The notes beneath the pieces were generated by a model. The model saw only the letters and a program-made list of their open reading frames with translations. It had not been told where the DNA came from and did not search any database. Source: BOG-908 sp965199235 (lineage in GTDB: Bacteria > Pseudomonadota > Alphaproteobacteria > Acetobacterales > Acetobacteraceae). From it: a stretch of DNA of 64,000 nucleotides. The position numbers and the translations under genes were made by a program. The stretch is from positions 2,356,001-2,420,000 of the forward strand of contig CBDAQU010000002.1 in assembly GCA_965199235.1 (NCBI GenBank), in the 5' to 3' direction. Shown one piece after another: positions 8,236-16,983 of the stretch. How positions within the stretch are numbered: the stretch's first letter is position 1; each line of letters opens with the position of its first letter.

Positions 8236-9111
8236 GTGTCCTGTGACCTATGGTTGAATGAGACGCTGTATCCTTCCTGGGGTCAGCGCTTCCTGGTTAA
8301 GCGTGTTCTCGATCGCGTCCAAAGCTCCTTCCAAGACATCATGATACTCGAAACGTCGTCGCATGGGCGCGTGATGGTGTTGGACGGTTGCGTTCAGATC
8401 ACCGAACGGGACGAGTTCGTCTACCAGGAAATGCTGGGCCACGTGCCTCTCCTGGCGCACGGAGACGCGAGGCGGGTTCTCGTCATTGGCGCCGGAGATG
8501 GCGGGGTGCTTCGGAGAGCGCTGCTTCACCGAAACGTTGAGCAGGCCGTGATGGTGGAGATCGATGGCGAGGTCATTCGTCTGGCGCGGCTATGGCTGCC
8601 ATCCATCGGTGGCTCGGCGTGGACCGATAGCAGGGCCGATATCCTTGTGGGAGACGGGGTCGATTACGTAGCCCAAGCAGCCGACGACAGCTTCGACGCT
8701 ATCATTGTGGATAGTACAGACCCGTTCGGCGTGGGCGAGGTGCTGTTCACCGACGAGTTCTATCGCAACTGCGCCCGCATACTGACAAAGCACGGCGTGA
8801 TTGTTAACCAATGCGGTGTACCTTTCATGCAAGGAGAGGAGTTGACGGAAACCAGCGCGCGCCGCCGTAAGTTCTTCCCGTTTGTGTCTGCCTATGTTCT
8901 GGCCGTGCCAACCTACGTGGGTGGGCTGATGACCATCGGCATTGCCTCGAGAGACGCCACGATAGTGGAGCACGATGCGGCTGAAATACAGCGGCGGGCG
9001 GAGCGGGCCGGGATACTCGGGACGTGCAGCTATTGGACACCGCATATTCACGTCGGAAGCTTCCATCTTCCACCTTACATCGAACACGCGTTGCAGGGAC
9101 GGGACGGCTGA
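8236..9111 (+). CDS. speE: Spermidine synthase
   Basis: 291 residues. The spermidine synthase core is clear: GRVMVLDGCVQITERDEFVYQEM, the Rossmann loop VLVIGAGDGG, the acidic VEID and the catalytic DSTDPFG segment (the usual D-S-x-D-P gate loop). It transfers the aminopropyl group from decarboxylated SAM to putrescine. Translation starts at GTG 8236, set by GGAGG eight bases upstream. It pairs with speD; putrescine supply (speC or speAB) is not in the window. A tiny reading frame with a strong ribosome site follows the stop. Confidence 0.95.
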   Translation: MSCDLWLNETLYPSWGQRFLVKRVLDRVQSSFQDIMILETSSHGRVMVLDGCVQITERDEFVYQEMLGHVPLLAHGDARRVLVIGAGDGGVLRRALLHRNVEQAVMVEIDGEVIRLARLWLPSIGGSAWTDSRADILVGDGVDYVAQAADDSFDAIIVDSTDPFGVGEVLFTDEFYRNCARILTKHGVIVNQCGVPFMQGEELTETSARRRKFFPFVSAYVLAVPTYVGGLMTIGIASRDATIVEHDAAEIQRRAERAGILGTCSYWTPHIHVGSFHLPPYIEHALQGRDG

Positions 9112-9121
9112 GGGGAGAGTC

Positions 9122-9166
9122 ATGCATCGCAGGTTGGCGAGCTGTGGACAGCCCCGACAATGTTGA
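9122..9166 (+). CDS. Possible 14-residue leader peptide before cbbY
   Basis: ATG at 9122 follows GGGGAGAG at an ideal distance, directly after the speE stop, and runs 14 codons (MHRRLASCGQPRQC) to a TGA at 9166, ten bases before cbbY. cbbY itself has a weak ribosome site, so the short frame might deliver ribosomes to it. It could be chance. Confidence 0.3.
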   Translation: MHRRLASCGQPRQC

Positions 9167-9176
9167 GCCTGTTAGT

Positions 9177-9929
9177 ATGAAGCTGAAGGCCCTCATCTTC
9201 GATGTGGACGGCACTCTGGCTGAAACGGAGGAACTGCACCGGGGCGCCTTCAATGAGAGCTTCGCCTTGGCTGGCCTGTCCTGGGTATGGGACCAAGCAT
9301 TGTACGGCCGGCTTCTGGAAACGACTGGCGGAAAGGAGCGCATCCGGCACTACATCGAAACCGAGGGTGCCCGCCCCAGACTCGACGATCAGGCTATCGG
9401 CAGGTTGCACGCCTCCAAAACCGCATTGTATGGCGAACTGGTGGCTGAGGGGCGCTTGCAACTTCGTCCGGGCATAAAAACCCTCCTCGATGAGTGTCAA
9501 GCAACCGGGGTTCGCCTGGCTGTCGCAACAACCACCAGCAGAAGCAATGTCGATGCCCTGCTAAGTTCAACGCTGGGGTACGACCCGTTCGAGGTGATCG
9601 CCGCGGGAGATGAGGTGACCGCGAAAAAGCCGGCGCCAGACGTATACACCCTTGCGCTCGACCGGCTTGGCGTGCCGCCAGATCGCTGCATCGCCGTGGA
9701 AGACACGCTCAATGGTCTTCTGAGCGCGAGTCAGGCAGGCGTATCATGTGTCGTGACGGTGAGCGTGTATGGCGGGCTCGGCCCATTTCCCGGCGCGCTG
9801 GCTGTGGTCGACCAGCTTGGCGATGAACACCATCCCATGCGCGTCGTGAGTGGGCCGCCGATCATGGGCACCGTCGGAAACCTCGCAACCCTCCAGGCTT
9901 GGCTGAACACCGCCCGCGGACACGAGTGA
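9177..9929 (+). CDS. cbbY: CbbY-like HAD phosphatase
   Basis: 250 residues from ATG 9177, where the HAD motif I (FDVDGTLAETEELHR) begins; the open frame continues upstream but has no homology. Motif II is in AVATTTSR, the motif III Lys in AKKPAPDVY, motif IV in VEDTLNG. CbbY in phototrophic alphaproteobacteria removes xylulose-1,5-bisphosphate, a misfire product that jams RuBisCO. It lies downstream of speE and tail to tail with cbbR, next to the RuBisCO operon, which supports this role over a generic phosphatase. Confidence 0.82.
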   Translation: MKLKALIFDVDGTLAETEELHRGAFNESFALAGLSWVWDQALYGRLLETTGGKERIRHYIETEGARPRLDDQAIGRLHASKTALYGELVAEGRLQLRPGIKTLLDECQATGVRLAVATTTSRSNVDALLSSTLGYDPFEVIAAGDEVTAKKPAPDVYTLALDRLGVPPDRCIAVEDTLNGLLSASQAGVSCVVTVSVYGGLGPFPGALAVVDQLGDEHHPMRVVSGPPIMGTVGNLATLQAWLNTARGHE

Positions 9930-9980
9930 CCACTGGGACGGCCGCCAAGCGACTCAGGTCATAAGGTTTTACCAGGCGTT

Positions 9981-10910
9981 CTAAATCGAGAGGTGATGTC
10001 CGGCCTCCAGGCCATCGATGACCGCCTGCCCGTGCTTCTGCAGGAACTCCTGCAGGTTCACATGCGCGGGCATCATCGGCATCGACCGCCGACGCACCAC
10101 GAACCAGGTTCTCTGAACGGGGAACCCCGCCACGGGCAGAACGCAGAGTAATTTGAGCGCAAGTTCGAGGCCAATGGTCTGCCTCGAGATGACCGCAATC
10201 CCCATTCCGGCCATCACGGCCTGCTTGATGGTTTCGTTGCTGTCCGTTGTCATGGCGATGTGCGGCGCTACGCCGGCCTTAACAAATGCCTGCTCCATCA
10301 AGTCCCGAGTGCCTGAGCCTTCCTCCCGGCTGATGATCCTGTCATCGGCGAGGTCGGCCATCGACAGGGTCTGGCTGGATGCAAAACGATGGCCGCGCGG
10401 GCCTATCATCACGGTAGGATGGGTCGCAAATGCCGTGGCAGACACGTCCGCGTGATCCAGCGGGCGTCCCGTGACAGCCAGATCGACCTCCCCGGCTTGC
10501 AAGGCGTCGGCGATCTGCTGACGATTGCCGAAGCGCAGGGTGATGGTGACACCCGGATGATCCGCCTGAAACCGTGCCAGAACGTGAGGCACGATATACT
10601 TGGCCGTCGACACCGCACCGAGAGTGACTTTCCCGCCGGCGCCCTGCAAGGCCAGAAGGGTTTGATCCGCGTCGTGCACTGCGCGAAGGATGACCCTGGC
10701 ATAGCCAAGAAGCGACCGGCCGGCATCAGTCAGAACCACGCTCCGGCCGGTCCGCTCGAACATGGAAAAGCCGCTCATGTCCTCGATCTGCTTGATCTGG
10801 AAAGACACTGCCGCGGGCGAGACGTGCATCTGCTCGGCTGCCCGTGCGAAAGACTGTGTATCGGCCGCGGCGGCAAACATCTGAAGCTGGCGAATGGTGA
10901 CGTTTCGCAT
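9981..10910 (-). CDS. cbbR: LysR-type RuBisCO operon regulator CbbR
   Basis: 309 residues. N-terminal winged helix (TIRQLQMFAAAADTQSFARAAEQMHVSPAAVSFQIKQIE) followed by the two-lobed LysR effector domain. Family length and divergent placement against cbbL, 118 bases away, identify CbbR. In relatives it activates cbb genes in response to metabolites such as RuBP or NADPH. Two inverted repeats lie in the shared promoter gap (10920-10967). A LysR gene divergent from RuBisCO is the standard arrangement, so confidence is high. Confidence 0.93.
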   Translation of the reverse strand: MRNVTIRQLQMFAAAADTQSFARAAEQMHVSPAAVSFQIKQIEDMSGFSMFERTGRSVVLTDAGRSLLGYARVILRAVHDADQTLLALQGAGGKVTLGAVSTAKYIVPHVLARFQADHPGVTITLRFGNRQQIADALQAGEVDLAVTGRPLDHADVSATAFATHPTVMIGPRGHRFASSQTLSMADLADDRIISREEGSGTRDLMEQAFVKAGVAPHIAMTTDSNETIKQAVMAGMGIAVISRQTIGLELALKLLCVLPVAGFPVQRTWFVVRRRSMPMMPAHVNLQEFLQKHGQAVIDGLEAGHHLSI

Positions 10911-10919
10911 GGGCTAATG

Positions 10920-10967
10920 ACAAGGCATCCCTTGTGGATAAAGACAGATTAATTTGTTTTTCTAATC
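10920..10967. promoter_or_regulatory. Inverted repeats in the cbbR-cbbL gap
   Basis: Two dyads: ACAAGG(10920-10925)/CCTTGT(10930-10935), and GATTA(10947-10951)/TAATC(10963-10967) with an 11-base spacer. The second has the AT-rich, TTA...TAA look of LysR/CbbR operators. Both lie between the divergent starts, so they are the natural CbbR binding candidates. Confidence 0.55.
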
Positions 10968-11028
10968 GGTGTCCACCTGCTTAGCTGCCTCGACGACACT
11001 GCACGATAGTGATGAAAGGAGGCTGACG

Positions 11029-12492
11029 ATGGATCAGGTAGCCGACGTGAAAATCACGGACATGAAGGAGCGCTATCGCTCCGGCGTGCTGAAATATCGG
11101 CAGATGGGTTATTGGGAGCCCGAGTACGAACCCAAAGATACCGATGTGCTGGCGGTCTTTCGCATCAGCCCTCAGGAGGGCGTGGACCCGATCGAGGCCG
11201 CCGCCGCAGTAGCCGGCGAGTCCTCGACGGCAACCTGGACCGTGGTCTGGACCGATCGTTTGACAGACAGCGAGTACTATCGGGCCAAGGCCTATAGAGT
11301 GGAGCCGGTGCCCGGTCAGGAGGGGCAGTGGTTTGCCTACATCGCCTATGACATCGACCTGTTCGAGGAGGGGTCGATCGCCAACCTTACGGCCTCGATC
11401 ATCGGTAACGTGTTCGGATTCAAGCCCCTCAAGGCGCTTCGTCTGGAGGACATGCGGATACCTGGCCACTACCTCAAGACGTTCCAGGGACCGGCCACAG
11501 GCATCGTGGTGGAGCGCGAAAGGCTGAATTGCTTCGGGCGCCCTCTGCTCGGCGCAACCATGAAACCGAAGCTGGGCCTCTCTGGGCGCAATTACGGGCG
11601 TGTCGTCTACGAGGCGCTGAAGGGGGGCTTGGATTTCACCAAAGACGACGAAAATATCAACTCGCAGCCGTTCATGCATTGGCGAGACCGTTATCTGTAT
11701 TGCATGGAGGGTGTGAACAAAGCCTGCGCCGAAACCGGGGAGATAAAAGGTACATATCTCAACGTCACTGCTGCTACGATGGAAGACATGTACGAGCGTG
11801 CGGAATTTGCCCGCGAGCTGGGCAGCGTCATCGTGATGATAGACCTGGTTATCGGCTACACGGCCATTCAGTCGATGGCAAAATGGTGCCGCAGGAACGA
11901 CATGATCCTGCACCTGCACCGGGCCGGCCATTCCACCTACACACGCCAGAAAAACCACGGCGTTTCGTTTCGCGTCATTGCGAAATGGATGCGCATGGCG
12001 GGCGTCGATCACATCCATGCCGGCACGGTCGTCGGCAAGCTCGAGGGTGATCCCGCAGTCATTAGCGGGATCTACGATACCTGCCGGCTTGCCCATGTGC
12101 CCAAGGACTTGTCGCACGGTGTCTTCTTCGACCAGCCCTGGGCAAGCCTGAAGCAGCTTATGCCGGTGGCCTCCGGCGGCATCCATGCCGGGCAGATGCA
12201 TCAACTGCTCACCTATCTCGGCGAAGACGTCGTCTTGCAGTTCGGTGGCGGCACGATAGGACATCCAGATGGCATTCAGTCTGGCGCGATCGCAAACCGC
12301 GTTGCACTGGAGACGATCGTGAAGGCGCGCAACGAAGGACGCGACATCTGGAACGAGGGGCCGCAGATCCTCGCCGAAGCCGGCCGCTGGTGCCGCCCGC
12401 TGCGCGCCGCACTCGACACGTGGAAAGACGTGACGTTCAACTACGCAAGCACTGACTCGGTCGACTACGTGCCGACGCCGACGCCATCTTAG
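11029..12492 (+). CDS. cbbL: RuBisCO large subunit, red-type form I
   Basis: 487 residues from ATG 11029, fixed by AAAGGAGG at 11015-11022; upstream in-frame codons are not conserved. Carbamylated Lys is about residue 205 in GGLDFTKDDE, the loop-6 Lys is in HAGTVVGKLEGDP, and the first phosphate/Mg region is GATMKPKLGLSGRNYG. Length, the cbbLSX order and the small subunit type indicate the red-like (IC/ID) branch. The enzyme carboxylates RuBP in the Calvin cycle. First gene of cbbL-S-X-F-P-A-Z. Confidence 0.98.
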   Translation: MDQVADVKITDMKERYRSGVLKYRQMGYWEPEYEPKDTDVLAVFRISPQEGVDPIEAAAAVAGESSTATWTVVWTDRLTDSEYYRAKAYRVEPVPGQEGQWFAYIAYDIDLFEEGSIANLTASIIGNVFGFKPLKALRLEDMRIPGHYLKTFQGPATGIVVERERLNCFGRPLLGATMKPKLGLSGRNYGRVVYEALKGGLDFTKDDENINSQPFMHWRDRYLYCMEGVNKACAETGEIKGTYLNVTAATMEDMYERAEFARELGSVIVMIDLVIGYTAIQSMAKWCRRNDMILHLHRAGHSTYTRQKNHGVSFRVIAKWMRMAGVDHIHAGTVVGKLEGDPAVISGIYDTCRLAHVPKDLSHGVFFDQPWASLKQLMPVASGGIHAGQMHQLLTYLGEDVVLQFGGGTIGHPDGIQSGAIANRVALETIVKARNEGRDIWNEGPQILAEAGRWCRPLRAALDTWKDVTFNYASTDSVDYVPTPTPS

Positions 12493-12513
12493 CCAAAATC
12501 CTGGGAGAGGAAG

Positions 12514-12936
12514 ATGAAAGTCACGCAAGGGCAGTTCTCGTTCCTGCCGGATTTGAACGAGGCGGAGATCAAGAAGCAGGTCGAGTATGCCTTGAACAAC
12601 GGCTGGGCGGTTGCGATCGAATATACCGATGACCCGCACCCACGGAACTGCTACTGGTCGATGTGGGGCAACCCCATGTTCGACCTGCGCGATCCTGCAG
12701 GCGTGATGATGGAGCTGGATGCGTGCAAGCGCGAAACTGCCGGCAAATACATCAAGATTTTGGCCTTCGACTCCAAGAAAGGTTGGGAAAGCGTCCGGAT
12801 GAGCTTTATCGTGCAAAGACCGGAGTTCGAGCCAGGCTTCGAACTGGTCCGTCAGGACGTCGGCGGTCGCACAGTTAGGTACACTTTGCGAAGCCATTCG
12901 ACCGGTCGCGCGCCTGTTTCCGAGCAGGTGATCTGA
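12514..12936 (+). CDS. cbbS: RuBisCO small subunit
   Basis: 140 residues. Starts MKVTQGQFSFLPDLNEAEI and carries the conserved NNGWAVAIEYTDDPHPRNCYWSMWG block. The C-terminal extension beyond about residue 110 is typical of red-type small subunits, which form a central beta-barrel in the L8S8 complex and replace the assembly chaperones of the green type. A GGGAGAGG ribosome site precedes the ATG, 21 bases after cbbL. Confidence 0.97.
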   Translation: MKVTQGQFSFLPDLNEAEIKKQVEYALNNGWAVAIEYTDDPHPRNCYWSMWGNPMFDLRDPAGVMMELDACKRETAGKYIKILAFDSKKGWESVRMSFIVQRPEFEPGFELVRQDVGGRTVRYTLRSHSTGRAPVSEQVI

Positions 12937-12987
12937 CGTGCAAGCAAAGCGAGGCGTTCGACAGGTTGTGTCAGGTCTGATTCCATC

Positions 12988-13887
12988 GTGAGCGCCGATC
13001 TGGCAGAAGCCCCTTCAGGCACGGTTGACCTGGAGGAGTTCTATCAGCGAAGCAACATTGCAGACGTCATCGACTCCCTGGATCGCGATCTGGTGGGGCT
13101 CGTTCCGGTGAAAACCCGTATTCGCGAAGTGGCGGCCCTGCTGCTCGTCGAATCTGCACGGCGCAGCATCGGCCTTCAGGCCGAACCACCATCGTTGCAT
13201 ATGTGTTTCACGGGAAATCCAGGCACCGGCAAAACCACCGTCGCCCAGCGTATGGCGGAGATCTTGAACCGCCTCGGCTACATCAGGCGAAACCACGTGG
13301 TGACGGTCTCGCGCGACGATCTCGTCGGACAGTATATCGGTCATACCGCGCCGAAGACCAAGGAGGTGCTGAAAAAGGCGATGGGCGGCGTTCTGTTCAT
13401 CGACGAGGCGTACTATCTATATCGGCCTGAGAACGAACGCGACTACGGCCAGGAAGCCATCGAGATACTGTTGCAGGTGATGGAGGACCGGCGCGACGAT
13501 CTGGTGGTAGTGCTGGCCGGCTATAAGGACAGGATGGACATATTCTTCCGCAGCAATCCAGGCATGGCGTCGCGTATCGCGCACCATATCGATTTCCCCG
13601 ACTACTCGGAAGATGAACTGCTGCAGATCGCTCAGATCATGCTGACGCATATGCATTACCGCTTGGCTGACGATGCGCAGGCCGTCTTGCGCCAATACAT
13701 CGAGCGCCGCATGAAACAGCCTCGCTTTTCCAACGCGCGGTCGATTCGCAATGCACTCGACCGGTCGAGATTACGCCAGGCTAACAGGCTGTTTGCCGAA
13801 CGTTCCAAGCCGATGGATCGGACCGATTTGCAGACCATCACGGGTGCCGACATCAGTGCGAGCAGAGTGTTCGCCGATCCAGTCTGA
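12988..13887 (+). CDS. cbbX: CbbX, red-type RuBisCO activase
   Basis: 299 residues, AAA+ ATPase. Walker A is GNPGTGKT at residues 76-83, Walker B is VLFIDEAYYL, the arginine finger region lies in RSNPGMASRI. CbbX hexamers are switched on by RuBP and thread the RuBisCO large-subunit C-terminus to free dead-end sugar phosphates. Its presence confirms a red-type enzyme. A GTG start at 12988 is used; 51 bases separate it from cbbS. Confidence 0.96.
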   Translation: MSADLAEAPSGTVDLEEFYQRSNIADVIDSLDRDLVGLVPVKTRIREVAALLLVESARRSIGLQAEPPSLHMCFTGNPGTGKTTVAQRMAEILNRLGYIRRNHVVTVSRDDLVGQYIGHTAPKTKEVLKKAMGGVLFIDEAYYLYRPENERDYGQEAIEILLQVMEDRRDDLVVVLAGYKDRMDIFFRSNPGMASRIAHHIDFPDYSEDELLQIAQIMLTHMHYRLADDAQAVLRQYIERRMKQPRFSNARSIRNALDRSRLRQANRLFAERSKPMDRTDLQTITGADISASRVFADPV

Positions 13888-13948
13888 GGCGGAACTGAAA
13901 CGCCCGGCACACATGCCGATCGAATGATAAGAGGCGCAGGAGACTATC

Positions 13949-15031
13949 ATGCCCTATCGCCGCACGACCTTCAGCAAGTTCATCATCGAAGATCTGCGGC
14001 GTGGCGGGCAGGGCGGGCACGATCCGGAACTGGCGGCCCTTCTCAACGACCTGCAACGGGCGGGCAAGCTGATCGGCGCGGCGGTTGCGCGCGGCGCGCT
14101 GGATGCTCCTGGTGCCATCGTCACAACCAGCGTGAACGTGCCAGGCGAACCGCCGAAGAAACTGGCTGAGGTGGCTAACCTGATCATGATCAGTGCGTGC
14201 GAGTGGGGCGGCCAGTTATGCGGCATGCTCTCGTCCGCTCTGGCCGAACCGTACGCCATTCCTGCGCAATACCCGCGTGGGCGGTACATGTTGCTGTTCG
14301 CGCCGCTCGACGGCGCCGCCAACCTGGACGTCGATCTGACGGTCGGTACCATATTCTCCGTTCTGCGCGCCCCAGACGGCGTCACCGATCCTTCCCCCGA
14401 CGATTTTATGCAAGCCGGGCGGCAACAGGTGGCTGCCGGATACGCCCTGTTCGGACCGGTCGCTATGATGGTGATCACCCTCGGCGCCGGCGTCCATGGT
14501 TTCACGCTCGACCGCGAAGCAGGCGCCTACACGCTGACACACCCGAACATGCGCATTCCAGACCATGGGAGCGAGCTTGCAATCGATGCGGCGCTGGAGC
14601 CGCACTGGGAAACCCCGATAAGACGCTTCGTCCAGGAATACACCAACGACGCGTCGGGTCGTAGAGGGCAGAACAGCATAAGATGGATCGACTCGCTCGT
14701 CGCCGAGGTGCATCGCATCCTGCTGAGAGGTGGCGTATTCCTGCATCCTCGGGATACGCGCGATACGACGAAGCTCGGGCACGTCCATCTGCTTGCCGAG
14801 GCGAACCCCATCGCCATGATCGTCGAACAGGCGGGCGGCGCTGCGAGCACCGGCCGAACGCCGGTTCTGGACGTGGTTCCGGAGCAGATACACCAGAACG
14901 TACCGCTGGTTCTGGGCGGGTGCGCCGACGTGGAACGCCTGCAGGGCTACCACGAAGCGTACGACCGTGGCGAATCGATGGCCTTCGAGGCGCCGCTCTT
15001 CAAGCATCGCAGCATCTTCCGGACCGCCTGA
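13949..15031 (+). CDS. cbbF: Fructose-1,6-bisphosphatase class 1
   Basis: 360 residues. The metal and substrate motif LDGAANLDVDLTVGTIFSVLR is characteristic (D-G-A-A-N-L-D in place of the usual D-G-S-S-N-I-D). It also shows RYIGSLVAEVHR-like RWIDSLVAEVHRIL and a GGAA Glu-Gln-ALG-like C-terminal segment. It dephosphorylates fructose-1,6-bisphosphate and, in many Calvin-cycle bacteria, sedoheptulose-1,7-bisphosphate. An AGGAGA ribosome site precedes the ATG. Its stop is two bases before the phosphoribulokinase start, so the two are coupled. Confidence 0.94.
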   Translation: MPYRRTTFSKFIIEDLRRGGQGGHDPELAALLNDLQRAGKLIGAAVARGALDAPGAIVTTSVNVPGEPPKKLAEVANLIMISACEWGGQLCGMLSSALAEPYAIPAQYPRGRYMLLFAPLDGAANLDVDLTVGTIFSVLRAPDGVTDPSPDDFMQAGRQQVAAGYALFGPVAMMVITLGAGVHGFTLDREAGAYTLTHPNMRIPDHGSELAIDAALEPHWETPIRRFVQEYTNDASGRRGQNSIRWIDSLVAEVHRILLRGGVFLHPRDTRDTTKLGHVHLLAEANPIAMIVEQAGGAASTGRTPVLDVVPEQIHQNVPLVLGGCADVERLQGYHEAYDRGESMAFEAPLFKHRSIFRTA

Positions 15032-15033
15032 CG

Positions 15034-15909
15034 ATGTCGGTCAAGCATCCGATAGTGGCCATTACAGGATCTTCCGGGGCGGGCACGACGACTGTCATGT
15101 GGACGTTCCAGCAGATCTTCCGCCGGGAGGGCGTCCGGCCGGCCATCGTGGAAGGCGACGCGTTTCACCGGTTCGACCGCCAGCAGATGCGCGAGCGGAT
15201 GAGCGAGGAAACAACTGCCGGCAACGAGCATTTCAGCCATTTCGGCCCGGACAGCAATTTGTTCGAAGAGTTGGAGGCGCTGTTTAGGGATTACGGCCGG
15301 TCCGGCGTGGGGCGGACTCGAAAATACCTGCACGATGCCGAGGAAGCCGCGCCCTACAACCAGCCGCCTGGAACGTTCACGCCCTGGCAGGACCTTGGGC
15401 TTGGAACGGACCTGCTCTTCTACGAAGGTCTCCATGGCGGCGTTAAGACCGACACGGTCAACATCGCCGGCGAGGTCGACCTTCTGATCGGTGTTGCGCC
15501 GACGGTGAACCTGGAGTGGATACAGAAGCTGCATCGCGACAAGCGCACGCGCGGCCATAGCCACGAGGCCGTGGTCGACACGATCCTTCGTCGAATGCCC
15601 GACTACGTGAACTACATCTGCCCGCAGTTCTCTCAAACCCACGTCAACTTCCAGCGCGTGCCGACGGTGGATACGTCGAACCCGTTCACCGCGCGCGACA
15701 TCCCCAGCGCGGATGAGAGCATGCTGATCATCCGGTTCCGCGACCCGAAGGGGATCGATTTTCCCTATCTGCTTTCGATGCTGAAAGACGGGTTCATGTC
15801 GCGCGCGAATACAATTGTTTGCCCGGGCGGCAAGATGGCTTTGGCGATGCAGCTGATATTCACCCCCATGATCTGGCAGATCATGGATCGCAAGAAACGT
15901 GCTTTCTGA
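15034..15909 (+). CDS. cbbP: Phosphoribulokinase
   Basis: 291 residues, the bacterial class I form. P-loop GSSGAGTTT spans residues 12-20; EGDAFHRFDR and HFGPDSNLFEELE follow, as does the RTRGHSHEAVVDTILRRMPDY segment. It makes RuBP from ribulose-5-phosphate with ATP, the step unique to the Calvin cycle along with RuBisCO. The ATG at 15034 follows the cbbF stop at once; the open frame extends far upstream only by overlap with cbbF. Confidence 0.97.
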   Translation: MSVKHPIVAITGSSGAGTTTVMWTFQQIFRREGVRPAIVEGDAFHRFDRQQMRERMSEETTAGNEHFSHFGPDSNLFEELEALFRDYGRSGVGRTRKYLHDAEEAAPYNQPPGTFTPWQDLGLGTDLLFYEGLHGGVKTDTVNIAGEVDLLIGVAPTVNLEWIQKLHRDKRTRGHSHEAVVDTILRRMPDYVNYICPQFSQTHVNFQRVPTVDTSNPFTARDIPSADESMLIIRFRDPKGIDFPYLLSMLKDGFMSRANTIVCPGGKMALAMQLIFTPMIWQIMDRKKRAF

Positions 15910-15922
15910 TGGGAGACGTCTG

Positions 15923-16981
15923 ATGGCCTTGGTCGCTATGCGCCAACTCCTCGATCACGCCGCCGAGTTTGGTTATGCTCTGCCGGCGTTCAACGTGAAC
16001 AACATGGAGCAGATACAGGCGATCATGCAGGCCGCCGACGCATGCAATTCCCCCGTCATCCTGCAGGGCTCTGCCGGCGCCCGCAAATACGCCGGGGAAG
16101 CGTTTCTGCGCCATCTCGTCCAGGCGGCCGTGGAGACCTGGCCGCACATCCCGATCGCCATGCACCAGGACCACGGAGCCAGCGCTGCGGTTTGCCTGCG
16201 CGCCATCCGATCCGGTTTCACCAGCGTGATGATGGATGGTTCGCTGCAGGAAGACATGAAGACCCCAGCCAATTACGAGTATAATTGCGACGTCACGCGC
16301 CACGTCGTCGACATGGCGCATGACGTCGGCGTCACCGTCGAGGGCGAACTCGGCTGTTTGGGGTCCTTGGAAAGCGGGGAGGCGGGCGAGGAAGACGGGT
16401 CGGGTGCAGAGGGCAAGCTGACCCAGGATCAGATGCTGACCGATCCTGACCAGGCGGCAGACTTCGTCGCGCAGACCGGGGTGGACGCGCTGGCGATCGC
16501 CATCGGCACCAGTCACGGAGCATATAAATTCTCCCGCAAGCCGACCGGCGACATCCTGGCCATCGAGCGTATCAGGGCCATCCATGCGCGCATTCCCGAC
16601 ACGCATCTGGTCATGCACGGCTCGTCCTCGGTTCCGCAGGAATGGCTGTCGATCATCCGCGAGCATGGCGGGACGATAAAGGAGACGTTCGGCGTTCCTG
16701 TCGAAGAAATACAGGAGGGCATCCGTCACGGCGTGCGCAAGGTCAACATCGACACCGATATCAGGTTGTCCATGACGGGAGCGATGCGCCGGCTGATGGG
16801 CCAGAAACCCGACGAGCTCGACCCGCGAAAATTCCTTGCCGCTGCCGTCGTTGCCGCGCGCGACCTCTGCCGGGCGCGTTTCGAGGCGTTCGGCTCGGCC
16901 GGCCAGGCGGACAGGATCAAGCCCGTGCCGTTGGAAGCCATGGCCGCGCGGTATGCGCGCCCGTCCCGCGTGGCCGCCTGA
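15923..16981 (+). CDS. cbbA: Fructose-bisphosphate aldolase class II
   Basis: 352 residues from ATG 15923 with GGGAG upstream. Zinc ligands and the catalytic Asp are in MHQDHGAS, then GFTSVMMDGS, VEGELGCLG, GTSHGAYKF and VNIDTDIR, all features of the Calvin-cycle type class II aldolases. It condenses triose phosphates to fructose-1,6-bisphosphate and probably sedoheptulose-1,7-bisphosphate. Embedded between cbbP and a phosphoglycolate phosphatase. Confidence 0.95.
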   Translation: MALVAMRQLLDHAAEFGYALPAFNVNNMEQIQAIMQAADACNSPVILQGSAGARKYAGEAFLRHLVQAAVETWPHIPIAMHQDHGASAAVCLRAIRSGFTSVMMDGSLQEDMKTPANYEYNCDVTRHVVDMAHDVGVTVEGELGCLGSLESGEAGEEDGSGAEGKLTQDQMLTDPDQAADFVAQTGVDALAIAIGTSHGAYKFSRKPTGDILAIERIRAIHARIPDTHLVMHGSSSVPQEWLSIIREHGGTIKETFGVPVEEIQEGIRHGVRKVNIDTDIRLSMTGAMRRLMGQKPDELDPRKFLAAAVVAARDLCRARFEAFGSAGQADRIKPVPLEAMAARYARPSRVAA

Positions 16982-16983
16982 TC

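Noticed and set aside
10981..12897. 638-residue open frame on the minus strand opposite cbbL and cbbS
   Set aside because: It is an antisense shadow of highly conserved RuBisCO genes in GC-rich DNA and shows no protein family pattern.
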